A DNA stretch of 64,000 nt from Ancylothrix sp. D3o (GCF_025370775.1 NZ_JAMXEX010000017.1:1-64000), one strand, 5' to 3'. Numbered from the stretch's first letter, positions 38,557-49,187 are shown. Translations and numbers: made by a program. Notes: a model not told the origin generated them from the sequence alone.

Positions 38557-41500
38557 ATGTCTTTTTCTGCCATTACACGCGCCATCGGACGAACCCAGCT
38601 TGCCAGCGAACTGCTCACCAAACTTCACCGGCACCGCCAACTGACCCTCACCGGCATCCCCCGCCTACCCAAAGGCTTAGTCTCCACCGCCCTCGCCCAA
38701 ACCGAAAACCGGAACATTCTCGTCATCACCGCCACCCTTGAAGAAGCCGGTCGCTGGGCAGCCCAACTCGAAGCAATGGGCTGGCCCACAGTCCACTTTT
38801 ACCCCACCTCCGAAGCCTCCCCCTACGAACCCTTCGACTCAGAAGCCGAAACCACCTGGGGACAAATGCAAGCCCTAGCAGACCTCTTACAAAACCAAAA
38901 CTCCAGCCAAAAAAACATCGCCATCGTCGCCACCGAACGAGCCCTTCAACCCCATTTACCCCCCCTCGAAACCTTCAAACCCTATTGCCTCACCATCAAC
39001 AAGCAAAATCATAGCCAAGAGCAAACACAAACCAACCAGACCTGGAACTTAGAACAACTCAGCCAAAAACTCGCCAAAATGGGGTATGAGCGCGTCCCCC
39101 AAGTAGAAATGGAAGGCCAATGGAGCCGGCGCGGCGATATCGTAGACATCTTTGCAGTCTCCGCAGAATTGCCAGTGCGCCTCAATTGGTTTGGAGACGA
39201 ACTCGAAGACATCCGCGAATTCGATCCAGCCACCCAACGCTCCCTCGAAAAAACCGATCACGTCATCTTAACCCCCACAGACTTCGGCCACTTAATCCGC
39301 GAAGCCCTCCAAGACAACCTCCCCCTCCAAGAAGACGAACCAAAGACAGGAGTAAAAAGATATCTAGGACTTGCCTTTGAAAAACCGGCCTCCCTATTAG
39401 ACTACCTCGCCGAAAACACCTTAATTGTTATTGATGAACCCGAACAATGCAAAGCCCACAGTCAAAGATGGTTGGAGCAAGTAGAGCAACACTGGCAAAC
39501 CGTAGGAAAACAACAAAACTTAATTAAAATTCACCGGCCCTTTAACCAATCTTTTATAGACATTCAAAAATTTGAATACCTCGCTGTTTCCGAACTCACC
39601 GATAGCACAGAAAACACCCATCAAAAAAGCGAACAAAGCGCTACCTCCCCATCCCTAAACTTAGCCAGTCGCAGCGTGCCGGTCACACCCCATCAATTCG
39701 CCAAACTTGCCGAAATTACCCGCTCAGAAAAAGACCGAGGCTTTGCCGTTTTTCTCATTTCTGCACAGCCATCTCGCTCCGTTTCCTTATTACAAGAACA
39801 CGACTGTCCTGCACAATTTGTCGCCAACCCCAGAGACTTCAAAACCATCGATAAACTCGCCATTTCTCATACCCCAGTTGCCTTAAGATATAACGGTTTA
39901 GCAGAACTCGAAGGCTTTATTTTGCCAACTTTTCGGCTCATGGTTGTCACAGACCGAGAATTTTTTGGTCAGCACACCTTAGCCACACCGAGTTATGTCC
40001 GCAAACGCCGCTCATCTGCCTTCAAACAAATTGACCCCAACAAACTGCAAGCCGGCGATTTTGTCGTACACCGGCATCACGGAGTCGGCAAATTCACCAA
40101 ACTTGAACCATTTCAAAACCGCGAATATTTAGTTGTGCAATATGCCGATGGCGTCTTACGAGTGCCGGCAGATCAACTAAGCTCCTTATCCCGTTATCGC
40201 ACCACCGACGGCCAACCGCCAGAACTTCATAAACTCACCGGCAAATCTTGGGAATCAGTTAAAAACAAAGTCCGCAAAAGCGTTAAAAAACTCGCCCTCG
40301 ACCTTCTCAAACTCTACGCAAAACGTACCCAACAACAAGGTTTTGCTTATCCCCCAGATTCTCCCTGGCAGCAAGAAATGGAAGATTCTTTCCCCTATAA
40401 ACCAACCGCTGACCAGCTAAAAGCAACCCAAGATATTAAACGCGACATGGAAAGCGAAAGACCAATGGATCGTTTAGTTTGTGGGGATGTAGGATTTGGC
40501 AAAACCGAAGTAGCAATTAGGGCAATTTTTAAAGCCGTAACTGCCGGTAAACAAGTAGCTTTTATGGCTCCGACTACAATTTTAACTCAACAGCATTATC
40601 ACACTTTAAAAGAACGTTTTGCCCCTTATCCCATTCAAATTGGTTTGCTTAACCGTTTCCGTAGTGCTGAAGAACGCCGCGATATTCAACGCCGGCTTGC
40701 TACCGGAGAATTAGATATCGTTGTGGGTACGCAGGCACTTTTAAGCAAAAATATGGAAATTCGGAATTTAGGATTATTGGTGGTTGATGAAGAACAGCGT
40801 TTTGGCGTCAATCAAAAAGAAAAAATTAAAGCCATGAAAACTCTGGTTGATGTCCTAACTCTGAGTGCTACTCCTATTCCTAGAACTTTATATATGTCCC
40901 TTTCTGGGGTGCGAGAAATGAGTTTAATTTCTACACCTCCGGCGTCTCGGAGACCGATTCAAACTCACTTAGCGGCATACAATACAGAAACAATAAGAAG
41001 TGCGATTCGGCAAGAATTGGATCGTGGCGGACAGGTGTTTTATGTAGTGCGTTTGGTGGAGGGAATTGAGGAAACGGCAGAAATGTTACGGCTGTTAATT
41101 CCGGGGGCAAGAATTGCGGTGGCACATGGGCAAATGGATGATTCGGAATTGGAATCAACGATGTTATCTTTTAGTAGCGGTGAGGCGGATATTTTATTGT
41201 GTACGACTATTATTGAGTCGGGGTTGGATATCCCCAGGGTGAATACGATTTTGATAGAAGATGCACACCGGTTTGGTTTGGCGCAGTTGTATCAATTGCG
41301 TGGACGGGTGGGCCGGTCGGGAATTCAAGCTCATGCTTGGATGTTTTATAGCAAGCAAAATATGCTTTCAGAGGCGGCGCGTCAGCGGTTGCGAGCAATT
41401 CAAGAATTTACGCAGTTGGGTTCGGGCTATCAATTGGCGGTGCGAGATATGGAAATTCGCGGCGTCGGCAATCTTTTGGGCGCCGAACAATCGGGGCAAA

Positions 41501-42048
41501 TGGAAGCAATTGGCTTTGATTTATATATGGAGATGTTGGAGGAAGCGATTCGGGAAATTAAGGGCCAAGAAATTCCCAAAGTTGAGGATACGCAAATTGA
41601 TTTACATTTGGTGGCGTTTATCCCTGCTGATTATATTCCCGATTTAGATCAAAAAATGAGTGCTTATCGGGCTGTGGCAACGGCGCAGTCTAAGCAGGAA
41701 TTGTTACAAATTGAGCTAGACTGGCGAGATCGTTATGGGCTCATACCCGTATCAGCGCATCAGTTATTGCGGGTGATGGAACTTAAACAACTTGGTAAAA
41801 AGTTGGGTTTTTCTCGTATTAAACCAGAAGGTAAACAGCACATTGTTTTAGAGACTCCAATGGAGGAGCCGGCTTGGAATTTGCTTATGGGTAATTTGCC
41901 TGATCATTTACATTCCAAGTTTGCTTACAGTCGCGGTCGGGTAACAGTTCGCGGTTTGGGGGTTTTGAAGTCAAATCAGCAGTTAGATTATTTGATTGAT
42001 TGGTTTACCAAGATGCAGGGTGCGGTGCCGGAGGTAAGTTTGGTTTAG
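38557..42048 (+). CDS. mfd: transcription-repair coupling factor Mfd
   Basis: 1163 residues, normal. It displaces stalled RNA polymerase and recruits UvrA. In order: UvrB-like damage module (~1-350), the RNA-polymerase-binding CarD-like domain (~495-560; [14 protein letters not shown]), the RecG-like translocase (~600-960) with [11 protein letters not shown] (Walker A, ~residue 645), DEEQRF (~743), [15 protein letters not shown] and QLRGRVGRS, then the TRCF C-terminal domain. Base use shifts inside the gene: the first half is C/A-rich, the last third G/T-rich on the same strand. It converges with the gene at 42100. Confidence 0.97.
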   Translation: MSFSAITRAIGRTQLASELLTKLHRHRQLTLTGIPRLPKGLVSTALAQTENRNILVITATLEEAGRWAAQLEAMGWPTVHFYPTSEASPYEPFDSEAETTWGQMQALADLLQNQNSSQKNIAIVATERALQPHLPPLETFKPYCLTINKQNHSQEQTQTNQTWNLEQLSQKLAKMGYERVPQVEMEGQWSRRGDIVDIFAVSAELPVRLNWFGDELEDIREFDPATQRSLEKTDHVILTPTDFGHLIREALQDNLPLQEDEPKTGVKRYLGLAFEKPASLLDYLAENTLIVIDEPEQCKAHSQRWLEQVEQHWQTVGKQQNLIKIHRPFNQSFIDIQKFEYLAVSELTDSTENTHQKSEQSATSPSLNLASRSVPVTPHQFAKLAEITRSEKDRGFAVFLISAQPSRSVSLLQEHDCPAQFVANPRDFKTIDKLAISHTPVALRYNGLAELEGFILPTFRLMVVTDREFFGQHTLATPSYVRKRRSSAFKQIDPNKLQAGDFVVHRHHGVGKFTKLEPFQNREYLVVQYADGVLRVPADQLSSLSRYRTTDGQPPELHKLTGKSWESVKNKVRKSVKKLALDLLKLYAKRTQQQGFAYPPDSPWQQEMEDSFPYKPTADQLKATQDIKRDMESERPMDRLVCGDVGFGKTEVAIRAIFKAVTAGKQVAFMAPTTILTQQHYHTLKERFAPYPIQIGLLNRFRSAEERRDIQRRLATGELDIVVGTQALLSKNMEIRNLGLLVVDEEQRFGVNQKEKIKAMKTLVDVLTLSATPIPRTLYMSLSGVREMSLISTPPASRRPIQTHLAAYNTETIRSAIRQELDRGGQVFYVVRLVEGIEETAEMLRLLIPGARIAVAHGQMDDSELESTMLSFSSGEADILLCTTIIESGLDIPRVNTILIEDAHRFGLAQLYQLRGRVGRSGIQAHAWMFYSKQNMLSEAARQRLRAIQEFTQLGSGYQLAVRDMEIRGVGNLLGAEQSGQMEAIGFDLYMEMLEEAIREIKGQEIPKVEDTQIDLHLVAFIPADYIPDLDQKMSAYRAVATAQSKQELLQIELDWRDRYGLIPVSAHQLLRVMELKQLGKKLGFSRIKPEGKQHIVLETPMEEPAWNLLMGNLPDHLHSKFAYSRGRVTVRGLGVLKSNQQLDYLIDWFTKMQGAVPEVSLV

Positions 42049-42057
42049 ATGGGGTTA

Positions 42058-42097
42058 ATTGTCAATTGTTAATTTTCAATTTTCATTGACAATTTTC
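42058..42097. terminator. hairpin between convergent mfd and membrane-effector paralogue
   Basis: AATTGTCAAT (42058-42067) and ATTGACAATT (42085-42094) form a 10-bp AT-rich stem directly after the mfd stop. The same TTGTCAATT motif is a common intergenic repeat in filamentous cyanobacteria. Confidence 0.55.
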
Positions 42098-42099
42098 CT

Positions 42100-43518
42100 T
42101 TAATCTCGGCTCCTTTGCAACAACCAACGAGCCGTTAAGGCCGCCAAAATTCCTACCAAAATACTCGTAAAAACTGCTATCGTAAACGGATGCAAAGATT
42201 TGGTACTCAAAGGCGGACGAAGTGGATTTGTCGGCGTAATATGTGCCGAACTCGAAGCTGTGAGAACGGCTGTCCCTAAGCCAATTCCTAACCATTTAAT
42301 TGTCTGTTGCCGGTCGCCATATCGTTCTGCTTGTTCAATTTCAACCATGCCTCTAATCGCACTCAGCATTTTTTCCAGCAACTTTGAGCCATGCCCCAAG
42401 TATCTCAAATCTGCCTGAATTTCTTCTTGAAGATAAACACAATTTTTTTGGCTAAAAGTCTCTAAAAAAACTAAATTATCCGATTGCAGTTTGGCTTGGA
42501 TTCTGGCGACTTTTTCTTCATAATTTTGGGTATTCAGCCTAATTGTATGCTGGCATTGATCTAAATCTCTCATCAACCGGGAATACTCAAGGGCTGTTTT
42601 TGGAAGACGTTTGAGGAGTTTTTTAAATTTCCTCATATCGCTTAAATTTAAATTGCTACCTTCCGACAAATCCTCAATGCTGTGAACTTCTTGCTCAACT
42701 TTTGTGTATTCTTCATAAAGAAAATTGTACACATCCCGGCTGGTTTTATAAGCTTGGATAATTTTGTTACGATAATAAAATAAATCCATTAATTCTTTAT
42801 AACATTTTTCAAACTTGGTATCTGTGACACTGTGAGAAAATAACCAAACAAGGATATGCTGATAGGGCGGCGGCTGGTTGATAATGCCATATTCAAAAAT
42901 TGGACTGCCGAATAATAAACCCTCTCTGTTGAACTTTGGCCGGCAGTTTGGGTCAGAAATAAAATGATTAATACATTGGTCAGATAGCTCTTTTAAAAAG
43001 TGTTTATCTTGGTAATTTTGCCCTTCTGTTAGCCACAGCGTAATCAACAGCGTTTGACCCAGAGAAGATTCTACAAAAGCCGGCAATAAACAGTTTTCGG
43101 GGTTCAGTTTTCCCAGCAGAGAAATATCTACATAATCGGTTCTTTTGCCATTTTCCCGTTCAGGCCGGCGTAAATTTAACCACAGTGCATAACTATCGTG
43201 AGTTTGCAGCGGGTAAACAAAACCAGCAATTTTCAATGCTTGGCTTTCTGTCAGAGAAATATGGCTATCAAAAGGCAGAGAAAACTTATTCTCCTTCATT
43301 TCTTCAAACAGCAAATCAACACGCGGACTATCTGAGGGATTTTGCGATAATTTATCAGTGAGATTGAGATTGTCGATGTGAAGTTTATCAAAAATTTGAT
43401 CGCATTTTTGCCACAACAGATTGTCTGCCGGCTCATCCCGATAAAGGCTTGTAGCTAAAGGAGTCCGCAGATGAAAAGCAAACAAGTGAACATTGGGAGC
43501 GTAGACTTTATAAGTCAT
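42100..43518 (-). CDS. stand-alone paralogue of the CHAT-operon two-TM membrane protein
   Basis: 472 residues, no named family. It has the same plan as the protein at 29441-30844: globular N-terminus (VHLFAFHLRTPL), a central HILVWLFSHSVT / YYRNKIIQAYKTSRD block matching HYLIWLFPND / HRHKIIWAYYQSRQ in the other, a long helical part, LLEKMLSAIRGMVEIEQAER matching LLENLIKTIEGFNQIEQTRT, and two C-terminal membrane segments (~404-425 and ~445-467) with a basic tail. Here no CHAT gene or small helical gene is adjacent. An 810-base region without genes precedes it. Confidence 0.72.
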   Translation of the reverse strand: MTYKVYAPNVHLFAFHLRTPLATSLYRDEPADNLLWQKCDQIFDKLHIDNLNLTDKLSQNPSDSPRVDLLFEEMKENKFSLPFDSHISLTESQALKIAGFVYPLQTHDSYALWLNLRRPERENGKRTDYVDISLLGKLNPENCLLPAFVESSLGQTLLITLWLTEGQNYQDKHFLKELSDQCINHFISDPNCRPKFNREGLLFGSPIFEYGIINQPPPYQHILVWLFSHSVTDTKFEKCYKELMDLFYYRNKIIQAYKTSRDVYNFLYEEYTKVEQEVHSIEDLSEGSNLNLSDMRKFKKLLKRLPKTALEYSRLMRDLDQCQHTIRLNTQNYEEKVARIQAKLQSDNLVFLETFSQKNCVYLQEEIQADLRYLGHGSKLLEKMLSAIRGMVEIEQAERYGDRQQTIKWLGIGLGTAVLTASSSAHITPTNPLRPPLSTKSLHPFTIAVFTSILVGILAALTARWLLQRSRD

Positions 43519-44328
43519 AATTAGACAAGGGATTATACAGTGATAGGGGGGTGGTTAAGTGCCGGCGCTAATATTGGCAACAGAAACTTTAAAATAAATC
43601 CTTCTCCTGATGGTTCGTCTCAAACAAGTCGATAGGCGTTTTCTCTATCATAACCACCGAAAAGCAACAGGGGGAGAGGGTTATCAGTCCTAACATCTCC
43701 ACACGCATCTCCGTTGAATGACGTTAGCGCCTCTGGCAACGCTATGCCCCTCACAGCGGTCTCTTCAGGCTTTTATCGAGAAAAAAGAAATTTTCTACTT
43801 TTTTCTACAATGATGACAAAGATTTTACCATCCCGACCTTATAAAAACCGGCAATTACCTGTTCACCATTGCATTTCCTTTTCCTAACCCAAGCAACTCT
43901 CATCAATTATTATCGTCAAAGTCTTTATTGTAACTGTTGATAGTTCAAACCCAGCTTCCTTAAAACTCAACCTATCGCTTAAGATATAATTTGCCATTCA
44001 TCAAAAAAAAATCCCTCAAGAGAATCTCCCCGCTGGGTGATAACTTTTCTGGCTTCCAGTATTTATCCTACAAATCATTACCCACTCATGCGACGCTCGC
44101 CTGAATAAAGATTATGAAAACTGAGGTTAGCTTTATTCCGCCCTCAAAATTTATGATTGAAAAGTCTTGTCACGCCAAAATAAACACCGCCTAAAATCGC
44201 CCCTTTAAAAATTTATCTCTGGTAAAAGCCTTATCCTCCAAGACTTTTAGCTTTTAAACTTGTGACAAATAACCGATTCTTCCCAACCGCCTTGCAACCA
44301 AAAAAACTCAACAACATCCCTTTGGAAT
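43519..44328. other. 810-base region without a recognised gene
   Basis: I see no convincing ORF. An AGAAAAAAG/CTTTTTTCT inverted repeat lies at 43779-43806. Several stop-dense A/T-rich stretches suggest decayed sequence. Promoters of the minus-strand effector paralogue and the plus-strand MFS gene must be in it. Confidence 0.5.
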
Positions 44329-45774
44329 ATGTTTAAACCTGTGCTAGATTTTCCCTCCACCGTCAGAGTTTCCCCGCCATCAATAAAAATTCAAGAAAAT
44401 ATCCCTTCCGAAGCATCGCTTGCCCCGATAGCTGTTAACAAACTATCCAAACAATCGATCCGCAGCAGTCTAAAAGCCTCAACTATAGATAGCATTTTTT
44501 CCAGCATTTTTGGTTGCGTCACCGGCGGAGTCTTACTCACCGATTTCTTACTTCATATAGGTGCCACGAATGTTGAAATCGGTCTTTTGTCAGCCTTGCC
44601 GATGATGATGAATTTTCTTCAGCCGGTCGGAGCCTACATTGCTGATCAGCAAACCAGCCGCAAATCTTACAACCTTTTGATGTTTGGTTGTTCCCGACTG
44701 TTATGGCTGTTATTGGTGGCCGGTATCGCCCTTGCCAGTTGGTTTGGCACCAACTCCCACCAGCTTATTTTTTGGACAGTTGGCATTGTCTTCGCCGCCA
44801 ACCTACTCTCAGCACTCGGATGCGCCTCCTGGCTGAGTTGGATGATGCTTATTGTCCCCCACCGGCTGCGCGGACGTTACTTTGGCTTTCGCAACAGCGC
44901 CGCCAGTTTAACAAGCTTACTCTGTGTGCCCCTCATGGGGTTAGCCGTCAGCCGCGCCGGTGCCGACCTCAAAGGCTATGCCATTGTTTTATTTGTGGGC
45001 GTATTTGCCGGCATTATGGGTTTAGTTTGTCAAAGCTTCCAAGCTGATGTTAACCCCCAAACACCAGACGAACACTCTCCCGAAGATGACTCGCCTCCCC
45101 AACCGAAAAATTTTATGTCTGTCTTCCAAGACGAGAATTTTTTAAGGTTTCTTCTTTACTTTGGTTTTTGGACATTTGCTGTCAATCTTAGCAGCCCTTA
45201 TTTTAATATTTATTTATTAAAAAACTTAGACGTTAATATTAGCTCAGTTACGGTGTACAACAGTCTCAGCGCCGCCGCCAACCTTGTCGCTTTACTTTTT
45301 TGGGGCAAATTAGCAGACCGAATTGGCAATCGCCCTCTATTGCTTTTAGTGGGGATTTTAGTTGCTATTACTCCTTTATTTTGGTTAGGCACCGGCAATT
45401 ACTCTCTTTCTGTGTGGTTATTACTGCCTTTAATTCATATTTTCACCGGCAGCACTTGGGCTGCTATTGATTTGTGCAACAATAATATCCAAATGGAAAT
45501 TGCGGCCAAACAACAACCTTCTACTTACTTTGGAGTTGCTGCTGCTGTTGCCGGTTTAACAGGTGCTCTGGGAACCACCGCCGGCGGTTTCCTAGCAGAA
45601 ATTCCTCTCACCGGCGGAATTAGCGGACTTTTTGCTCTCTCTGCAATGATGCGATTGCTGGCTCTTTTTCCTTTGATTTTTGTTAAAGAACCTCGCGGAT
45701 CTTCTCTCTCTCATCTCTTAGCATTTTTCCGCTTCTCTAAAAATGAAACGCCAGAAGCTTTACTAAAAGAATAA
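44329..45774 (+). CDS. MFS transporter
   Basis: 481 residues with a ~45-residue soluble N-terminus and about twelve hydrophobic segments. Typical MFS marks are the loop after TM2 (LQPVGAYIADQQTSRK), PHRLRGRYFGFRNSAASL in the middle of the first half, and GKLADRIGNRPLLLLVG (the GxLaDrxGrr motif) in the second half. An acidic loop (DEHSPEDDSPPQPKN) joins the two halves. The substrate cannot be predicted. The gene stands alone; a terminator-like hairpin follows 78 bases on. Confidence 0.85.
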   Translation: MFKPVLDFPSTVRVSPPSIKIQENIPSEASLAPIAVNKLSKQSIRSSLKASTIDSIFSSIFGCVTGGVLLTDFLLHIGATNVEIGLLSALPMMMNFLQPVGAYIADQQTSRKSYNLLMFGCSRLLWLLLVAGIALASWFGTNSHQLIFWTVGIVFAANLLSALGCASWLSWMMLIVPHRLRGRYFGFRNSAASLTSLLCVPLMGLAVSRAGADLKGYAIVLFVGVFAGIMGLVCQSFQADVNPQTPDEHSPEDDSPPQPKNFMSVFQDENFLRFLLYFGFWTFAVNLSSPYFNIYLLKNLDVNISSVTVYNSLSAAANLVALLFWGKLADRIGNRPLLLLVGILVAITPLFWLGTGNYSLSVWLLLPLIHIFTGSTWAAIDLCNNNIQMEIAAKQQPSTYFGVAAAVAGLTGALGTTAGGFLAEIPLTGGISGLFALSAMMRLLALFPLIFVKEPRGSSLSHLLAFFRFSKNETPEALLKE

Positions 45775-45851
45775 TTTACATTATTGGGGCCGGTTTCGAG
45801 CGCTTTTCGATTAGCTGAAATACACAGCCTCAACTTTAAAAACTTTCTTAA

Positions 45852-45880
45852 AAACCCGATTCCTTAAAGAAACCGGGTTT
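45852..45880. repeat. AAACCCG..CGGGTTT hairpin (terminator-like)
   Basis: AAACCCGATTC pairs with GAAACCGGGTTT with a single mismatch. It is a member of the AACCCGGTT hairpin family and separates convergent genes. Confidence 0.65.
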
Positions 45881-45930
45881 GAGGTTTTAAGAGTACCAAG
45901 CGATCAGAAAAACGCTATCATTTAGATGAT

Positions 45931-46230
45931 TTAAACACCGCACTTGAGCAGTAAAGCTTGCATAGTTTCCCAACTTAATCCGCGTTCAATATATTGGGGA
46001 TTAGCAGGATTATAGGGGCCGGTGAGCCGGTCGATGCTAATAATCTTAGCCGTATCTGGTAACACCGGCACATCAGGATCAAAAGCAGTTGAACGCATCA
46101 AAGAACTCGAAAAACCCTTAAAAATGGCGATTTCGTCTTCTTCCCCATTAATTTCTGCCGTAACGAGTAAAACTTCTTTAGGATATTTTTCGGTATATTT
46201 TTCCAGACGTTTTGTTATTAATTCTGTCAT
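45931..46230 (-). CDS. conserved small cyanobacterial protein
   Basis: 99 residues from ATG 46230 (an in-frame TTG lies five codons upstream). It begins MTELITKRLEKYTEKYPKEV, continues VLLVTAEINGEEDEIAIFKGFSSSLMRSTAFDPDVP and ends with ERGLSWETMQALLLKCGV. I recognise the pattern as conserved in cyanobacteria and plant plastids but cannot give a function. The upstream DUF3177 gene is 43 bp away in the same direction, so the two probably form a unit. Confidence 0.7.
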   Translation of the reverse strand: MTELITKRLEKYTEKYPKEVLLVTAEINGEEDEIAIFKGFSSSLMRSTAFDPDVPVLPDTAKIISIDRLTGPYNPANPQYIERGLSWETMQALLLKCGV

Positions 46231-46273
46231 AGATTTTATTGCCAACTCAACAATTCCCCGTCCTAAAATACCC

Positions 46274-46864
46274 CTAATGGCCGGTGGCAGAGCGTCCTTG
46301 TTTGCCTAGACGGAAAAAGGTAAAATAGCCGATGCAAAGAACATAAGCAATTAAACCAACAACTCCCAAAAAACCCAGTAAAGCAATACTCGTATTAGCG
46401 TGGAAATATTGCTTATAAAGCAGAGCCGGATCAAACCAAACCTGACAAAACCGGCTTGCTAACAATTGCGAATCTAGGGCACAGCGTAGGAAAGGAACGA
46501 ACAATATTGCCCCTAAAAGATTGTAAATCGTTACTGCCCAGCGCCAAGATGTTAAACTATACTTAAGAGGAGTGGGCGACATATCATCGATTTCTTCATT
46601 AATATCCACCCAAAACCATAAGCAGAGCGGTATTAAAACCCGCGCCATCAAACTAGAAATAAAACTAATGGGCAATGCTGCTATCATTAAATAAAGCGTA
46701 ACAGCAAGCAAACTAGCCACTCGCCAATAAATAATTAATAAACGTTGGATCGGCTCATTTTTTTGAACAAAGGCCCAAATCAACAAAATCAGGGGAATAA
46801 TAACAGTAAACAACACTGCCAAGCGGTAGTCTAACCAAACAAGAGATTTAAACCAAGGTTCCAC
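46274..46864 (-). CDS. DUF3177 membrane protein
   Basis: 196 residues. I use a GTG start at 46864 (MEPWFKSLVWLDYRLAVLF) because a TGAGGAT box sits about 8 bases upstream; a longer frame begins with TTG at 46891. About five membrane segments are visible. The family is cyanobacterial and of unknown function; SLVWLDYRLAV, LKYSLTSWRWAV and CRxxxFxxxx near CALDSQLL are conserved features as I remember them. It is upstream of the small gene at 45931. Confidence 0.82.
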   Translation of the reverse strand: MEPWFKSLVWLDYRLAVLFTVIIPLILLIWAFVQKNEPIQRLLIIYWRVASLLAVTLYLMIAALPISFISSLMARVLIPLCLWFWVDINEEIDDMSPTPLKYSLTSWRWAVTIYNLLGAILFVPFLRCALDSQLLASRFCQVWFDPALLYKQYFHANTSIALLGFLGVVGLIAYVLCIGYFTFFRLGKQGRSATGH

Positions 46865-46919
46865 AAAAAATATCCTCAATAAACACAACAATACTTAAAT
46901 AGAAGCCGGTGCTGCCAAG

Positions 46920-47011
46920 CAAAAAACGGCAAAATTGCTTTGCCATCCCCTAAATATAATAGAAAAAATACAAGCAACTGGAAAACTTAATAATTAGCAT
47001 TCCAGTTGCTT
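46920..47011 (-). terminator. tandem terminators behind cp12
   Basis: Two stems lie past the cp12 stop. The first is AAGCAACTGGAA (46972-46983) with TTCCAGTTGCTT (47000-47011), a perfect 12 bp followed on the minus strand by a T-rich run. The second is GGCAAA (46928-46933) with TTTGCC (46939-46944), followed by T6. Confidence 0.7.
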
Positions 47012-47109
47012 GCCGGTGCGGTTGACACACTTGAGATAGAGAAGCGAAATAGCTGGTTTTGATCTCGATACAATCTCAAACCGGAAATTTCATGCCTACT
47101 CGACCGGCC

Positions 47110-47331
47110 TTATTCATCATAGATCCGGCACTCAGCGGCATCAGGGTTATCATCGCAGTATTTTTCAAAAGAATTCTTAGGCTTAACAGAGCGTTGGTGG
47201 GAAGCTTCTGCTTGCAATTCTTCGACCGCATCCCACGCAGCCGCACACTCAGGAGAAGTAGCGCCCTGGATATCACAGACAGCGCGTGCTTCGTCACGTT
47301 CAACTTCAATTTGCTTTTGGATGTCGCTCAT
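47110..47331 (-). CDS. cp12: Calvin-cycle regulatory protein CP12
   Basis: 73 residues. CP12 is a small, mostly disordered protein that in the dark forms disulfides and ties up GAPDH and phosphoribulokinase. The central AWDAVEELQAE motif is present, as are both redox Cys pairs: AVCDIQGATSPEC and KYCDDNPDAAECRIYDE. The C-terminal pair is the GAPDH-binding one. The start MSDIQKQIEVERDEARAVC is the canonical cyanobacterial form. The gene is monocistronic, with its own terminators. Confidence 0.96.
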   Translation of the reverse strand: MSDIQKQIEVERDEARAVCDIQGATSPECAAAWDAVEELQAEASHQRSVKPKNSFEKYCDDNPDAAECRIYDE

Positions 47332-47954
47332 GGATTTTCTGGTTTGAACAACGTTTTTTTTAGTAGCGGCTCTTTTTCAACTTTAAAAAGTTTGGAAAGT
47401 TCACTCAGGTGTTTACCCAACATTTGTTAAAAAAATCAGATAAGTTTGCCACCAAGAACGCTGACATTTTTTAAACGCTCACGTCCTACAAACTCACCGG
47501 CATTTCAACTAACGTTTGAGTGGGTGCTTATCTATAATTAAGGCACCAAGCTACAGCATACAGACGCTCATCACCCTGGATATTTAAAGGTTTTGTCGTT
47601 CGTCAGCACGCACGCCGCTGGCCCACACCTGAGCGTTGAGTCTCGCTACCATGTTAACTCATGTTAAGCGATTTATACCGCCTAGGAAACTGTAATGTCA
47701 CAGTGCAGCAAGATTGTACCATTCAAACAGCATCGGGGAATGCACCGGCAAGGTAGACTAAAGCTAAACAGCAGCAAAGTAGAGACTCAGACAAAAAGCG
47801 TCAAAGCCGAAAAAAGCAATCAATCGGCCAAAACCACTCAGTTGACTAATAAAGGAGGAACAATTGTCAAAATAAAAGCAACAAGAAACTGACCTCAACC
47901 AGTACCAGTAAAGACTTTAAACTATTTAATCTAAAATATAAAATCTAAAAAACG
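47332..47954. other. intergenic region upstream of cp12 and the FIST gene
   Basis: ACGCTCA (47564-47570) and TGAGCGT (47630-47636) could form a long-range stem. A 65-codon open frame at 47695-47892 is Lys/Ser/Gln-rich with no ribosome-binding site and is not convincing. An isolated AAAGGAGG lies near 47851 but only a short non-standard frame follows it. The cp12 promoter must be at the left end. Confidence 0.5.
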
Positions 47955-49187
47955 ATGATGGCAAAGCAATGGAAGTGGACAAACGCCATATCAAAACGCG
48001 CTTCCCTAGAAGCCGCCGTTAAAGAAGTTGTAGAGCAAGCCCACTGCGGGCTAGACGAACCGGCAGACCTAGCAATGGTATTCATCTCATCAGCCTTTGC
48101 CAGCGAATATAGCCGATTAATGCCCCTATTGCGAGAACAACTAAAAGCCAGAGCCATAATTGGGTGTAGCGGTGGAGGCATCACCGGCACCAACTCCGGA
48201 GAAGCCACAGAAGAAATTGAAGGAGAACCCGCCCTCAGCCTCACAGTCGCGCAACTCCCCGGAGTCAACATCCAAACCTTCCACATCAACGGCCAAGGCT
48301 TACCAGACCTCGATGGGCCACCCGGCCCCTGGGTAGAAATGCTACAAGTCAACCCAGCAGAAAATCCCCAATTTATCTTACTAGCAGACCCCTTTAGCAC
48401 CGCCATAAACGACCTGCTGCAAGGACTAGACTACGCCTACCCAGGCTCACCGAAAGTCGGTGGTTTAGCATCCACCCTTGGCGGCAGCCCCACCGGCCTA
48501 TTTTGCAACTATCAACTGTACCGAGAAGGAAGCGTCGGAGTAGCCCTCAGCGGCAACATCATCTTAGAAACCATAGTCGCCCAAGGATGCCGGCCCATAG
48601 GAGAACCTTACCGCATCAGTGAAGGAGAGAGAAACATCGTCATCGGGCTTGAAGAACCCAACAAACCCATCGGCACATCCCGTCCCCCCCTCGAAGTATT
48701 AAGAGAACTCATTCAAACCCTCAGCGAAAAAGACCGGCAGCTTGCTCAACATTCACTTTTTGTAGGCATTGCCAGAGACGAATTCCAACAAACCCTCAAC
48801 CAAGGAGACTTTCTGATCCGCCAACTCTTAGGAGTAGACCCCAAAGCCGGAGCCATCGCCATCGGCGACCGCGTGAGGACAGGCCAGCGCATCCAATTTC
48901 ACCTTCGAGATGCCAACACCTCAGCCGAAGACCTAGAAATGCTTTTGCAACGCTATCAAAACGAAACCGACATCTCCACACCGCCAATGGGCGCCTTAAT
49001 GTTCTCTTGTCTGGGACGAGGACAAGGACTCTACGAGCAAGCCAACTTTGACTCAGCCTTATTTAGAAGCTACCTAGGAAACATCCCCCTCAGTGGATTC
49101 TTCTGTAACGGAGAAATTGGCCCAGTCGGCGGCACAACATTTTTACACGGATACACCTCTGTTTTTGCCATTTGCCGGCAACCCTAA
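47955..49187 (+). CDS. FIST domain sensory protein
   Basis: 410 residues. FIST N domain (~30-230; IIGCSGGGITG, VGGLASTLGG, YREGSVGVALSG) and FIST C domain (~235-395; FSCLGRGQGLY, PLSGFFCNGEIGPVGG, FLHGYTSVFAI). FIST modules are thought to bind small ligands such as amino acids and feed signalling pathways. There is no kinase or receiver domain in the same chain. Two ATGs (47955 and 47958) are possible. The CheC-like gene follows 168 bp later in the same direction, which fits a signalling role. Confidence 0.9.
   Translation: MMAKQWKWTNAISKRASLEAAVKEVVEQAHCGLDEPADLAMVFISSAFASEYSRLMPLLREQLKARAIIGCSGGGITGTNSGEATEEIEGEPALSLTVAQLPGVNIQTFHINGQGLPDLDGPPGPWVEMLQVNPAENPQFILLADPFSTAINDLLQGLDYAYPGSPKVGGLASTLGGSPTGLFCNYQLYREGSVGVALSGNIILETIVAQGCRPIGEPYRISEGERNIVIGLEEPNKPIGTSRPPLEVLRELIQTLSEKDRQLAQHSLFVGIARDEFQQTLNQGDFLIRQLLGVDPKAGAIAIGDRVRTGQRIQFHLRDANTSAEDLEMLLQRYQNETDISTPPMGALMFSCLGRGQGLYEQANFDSALFRSYLGNIPLSGFFCNGEIGPVGGTTFLHGYTSVFAICRQP

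Noticed and set aside
43519-44328. A riboswitch or hidden gene in the 810-base gap
   Set aside because: I found only one weak inverted repeat and no start/stop frame of plausible composition.
47059-47430. Plus-strand frame covering cp12
   Set aside because: Overlaps cp12, whose family and motifs are certain.
47695-47892. 65-codon open frame in the gap before the FIST gene
   Set aside because: No ribosome-binding site, Lys/Ser/Gln low complexity and no recognisable fold; probably chance.
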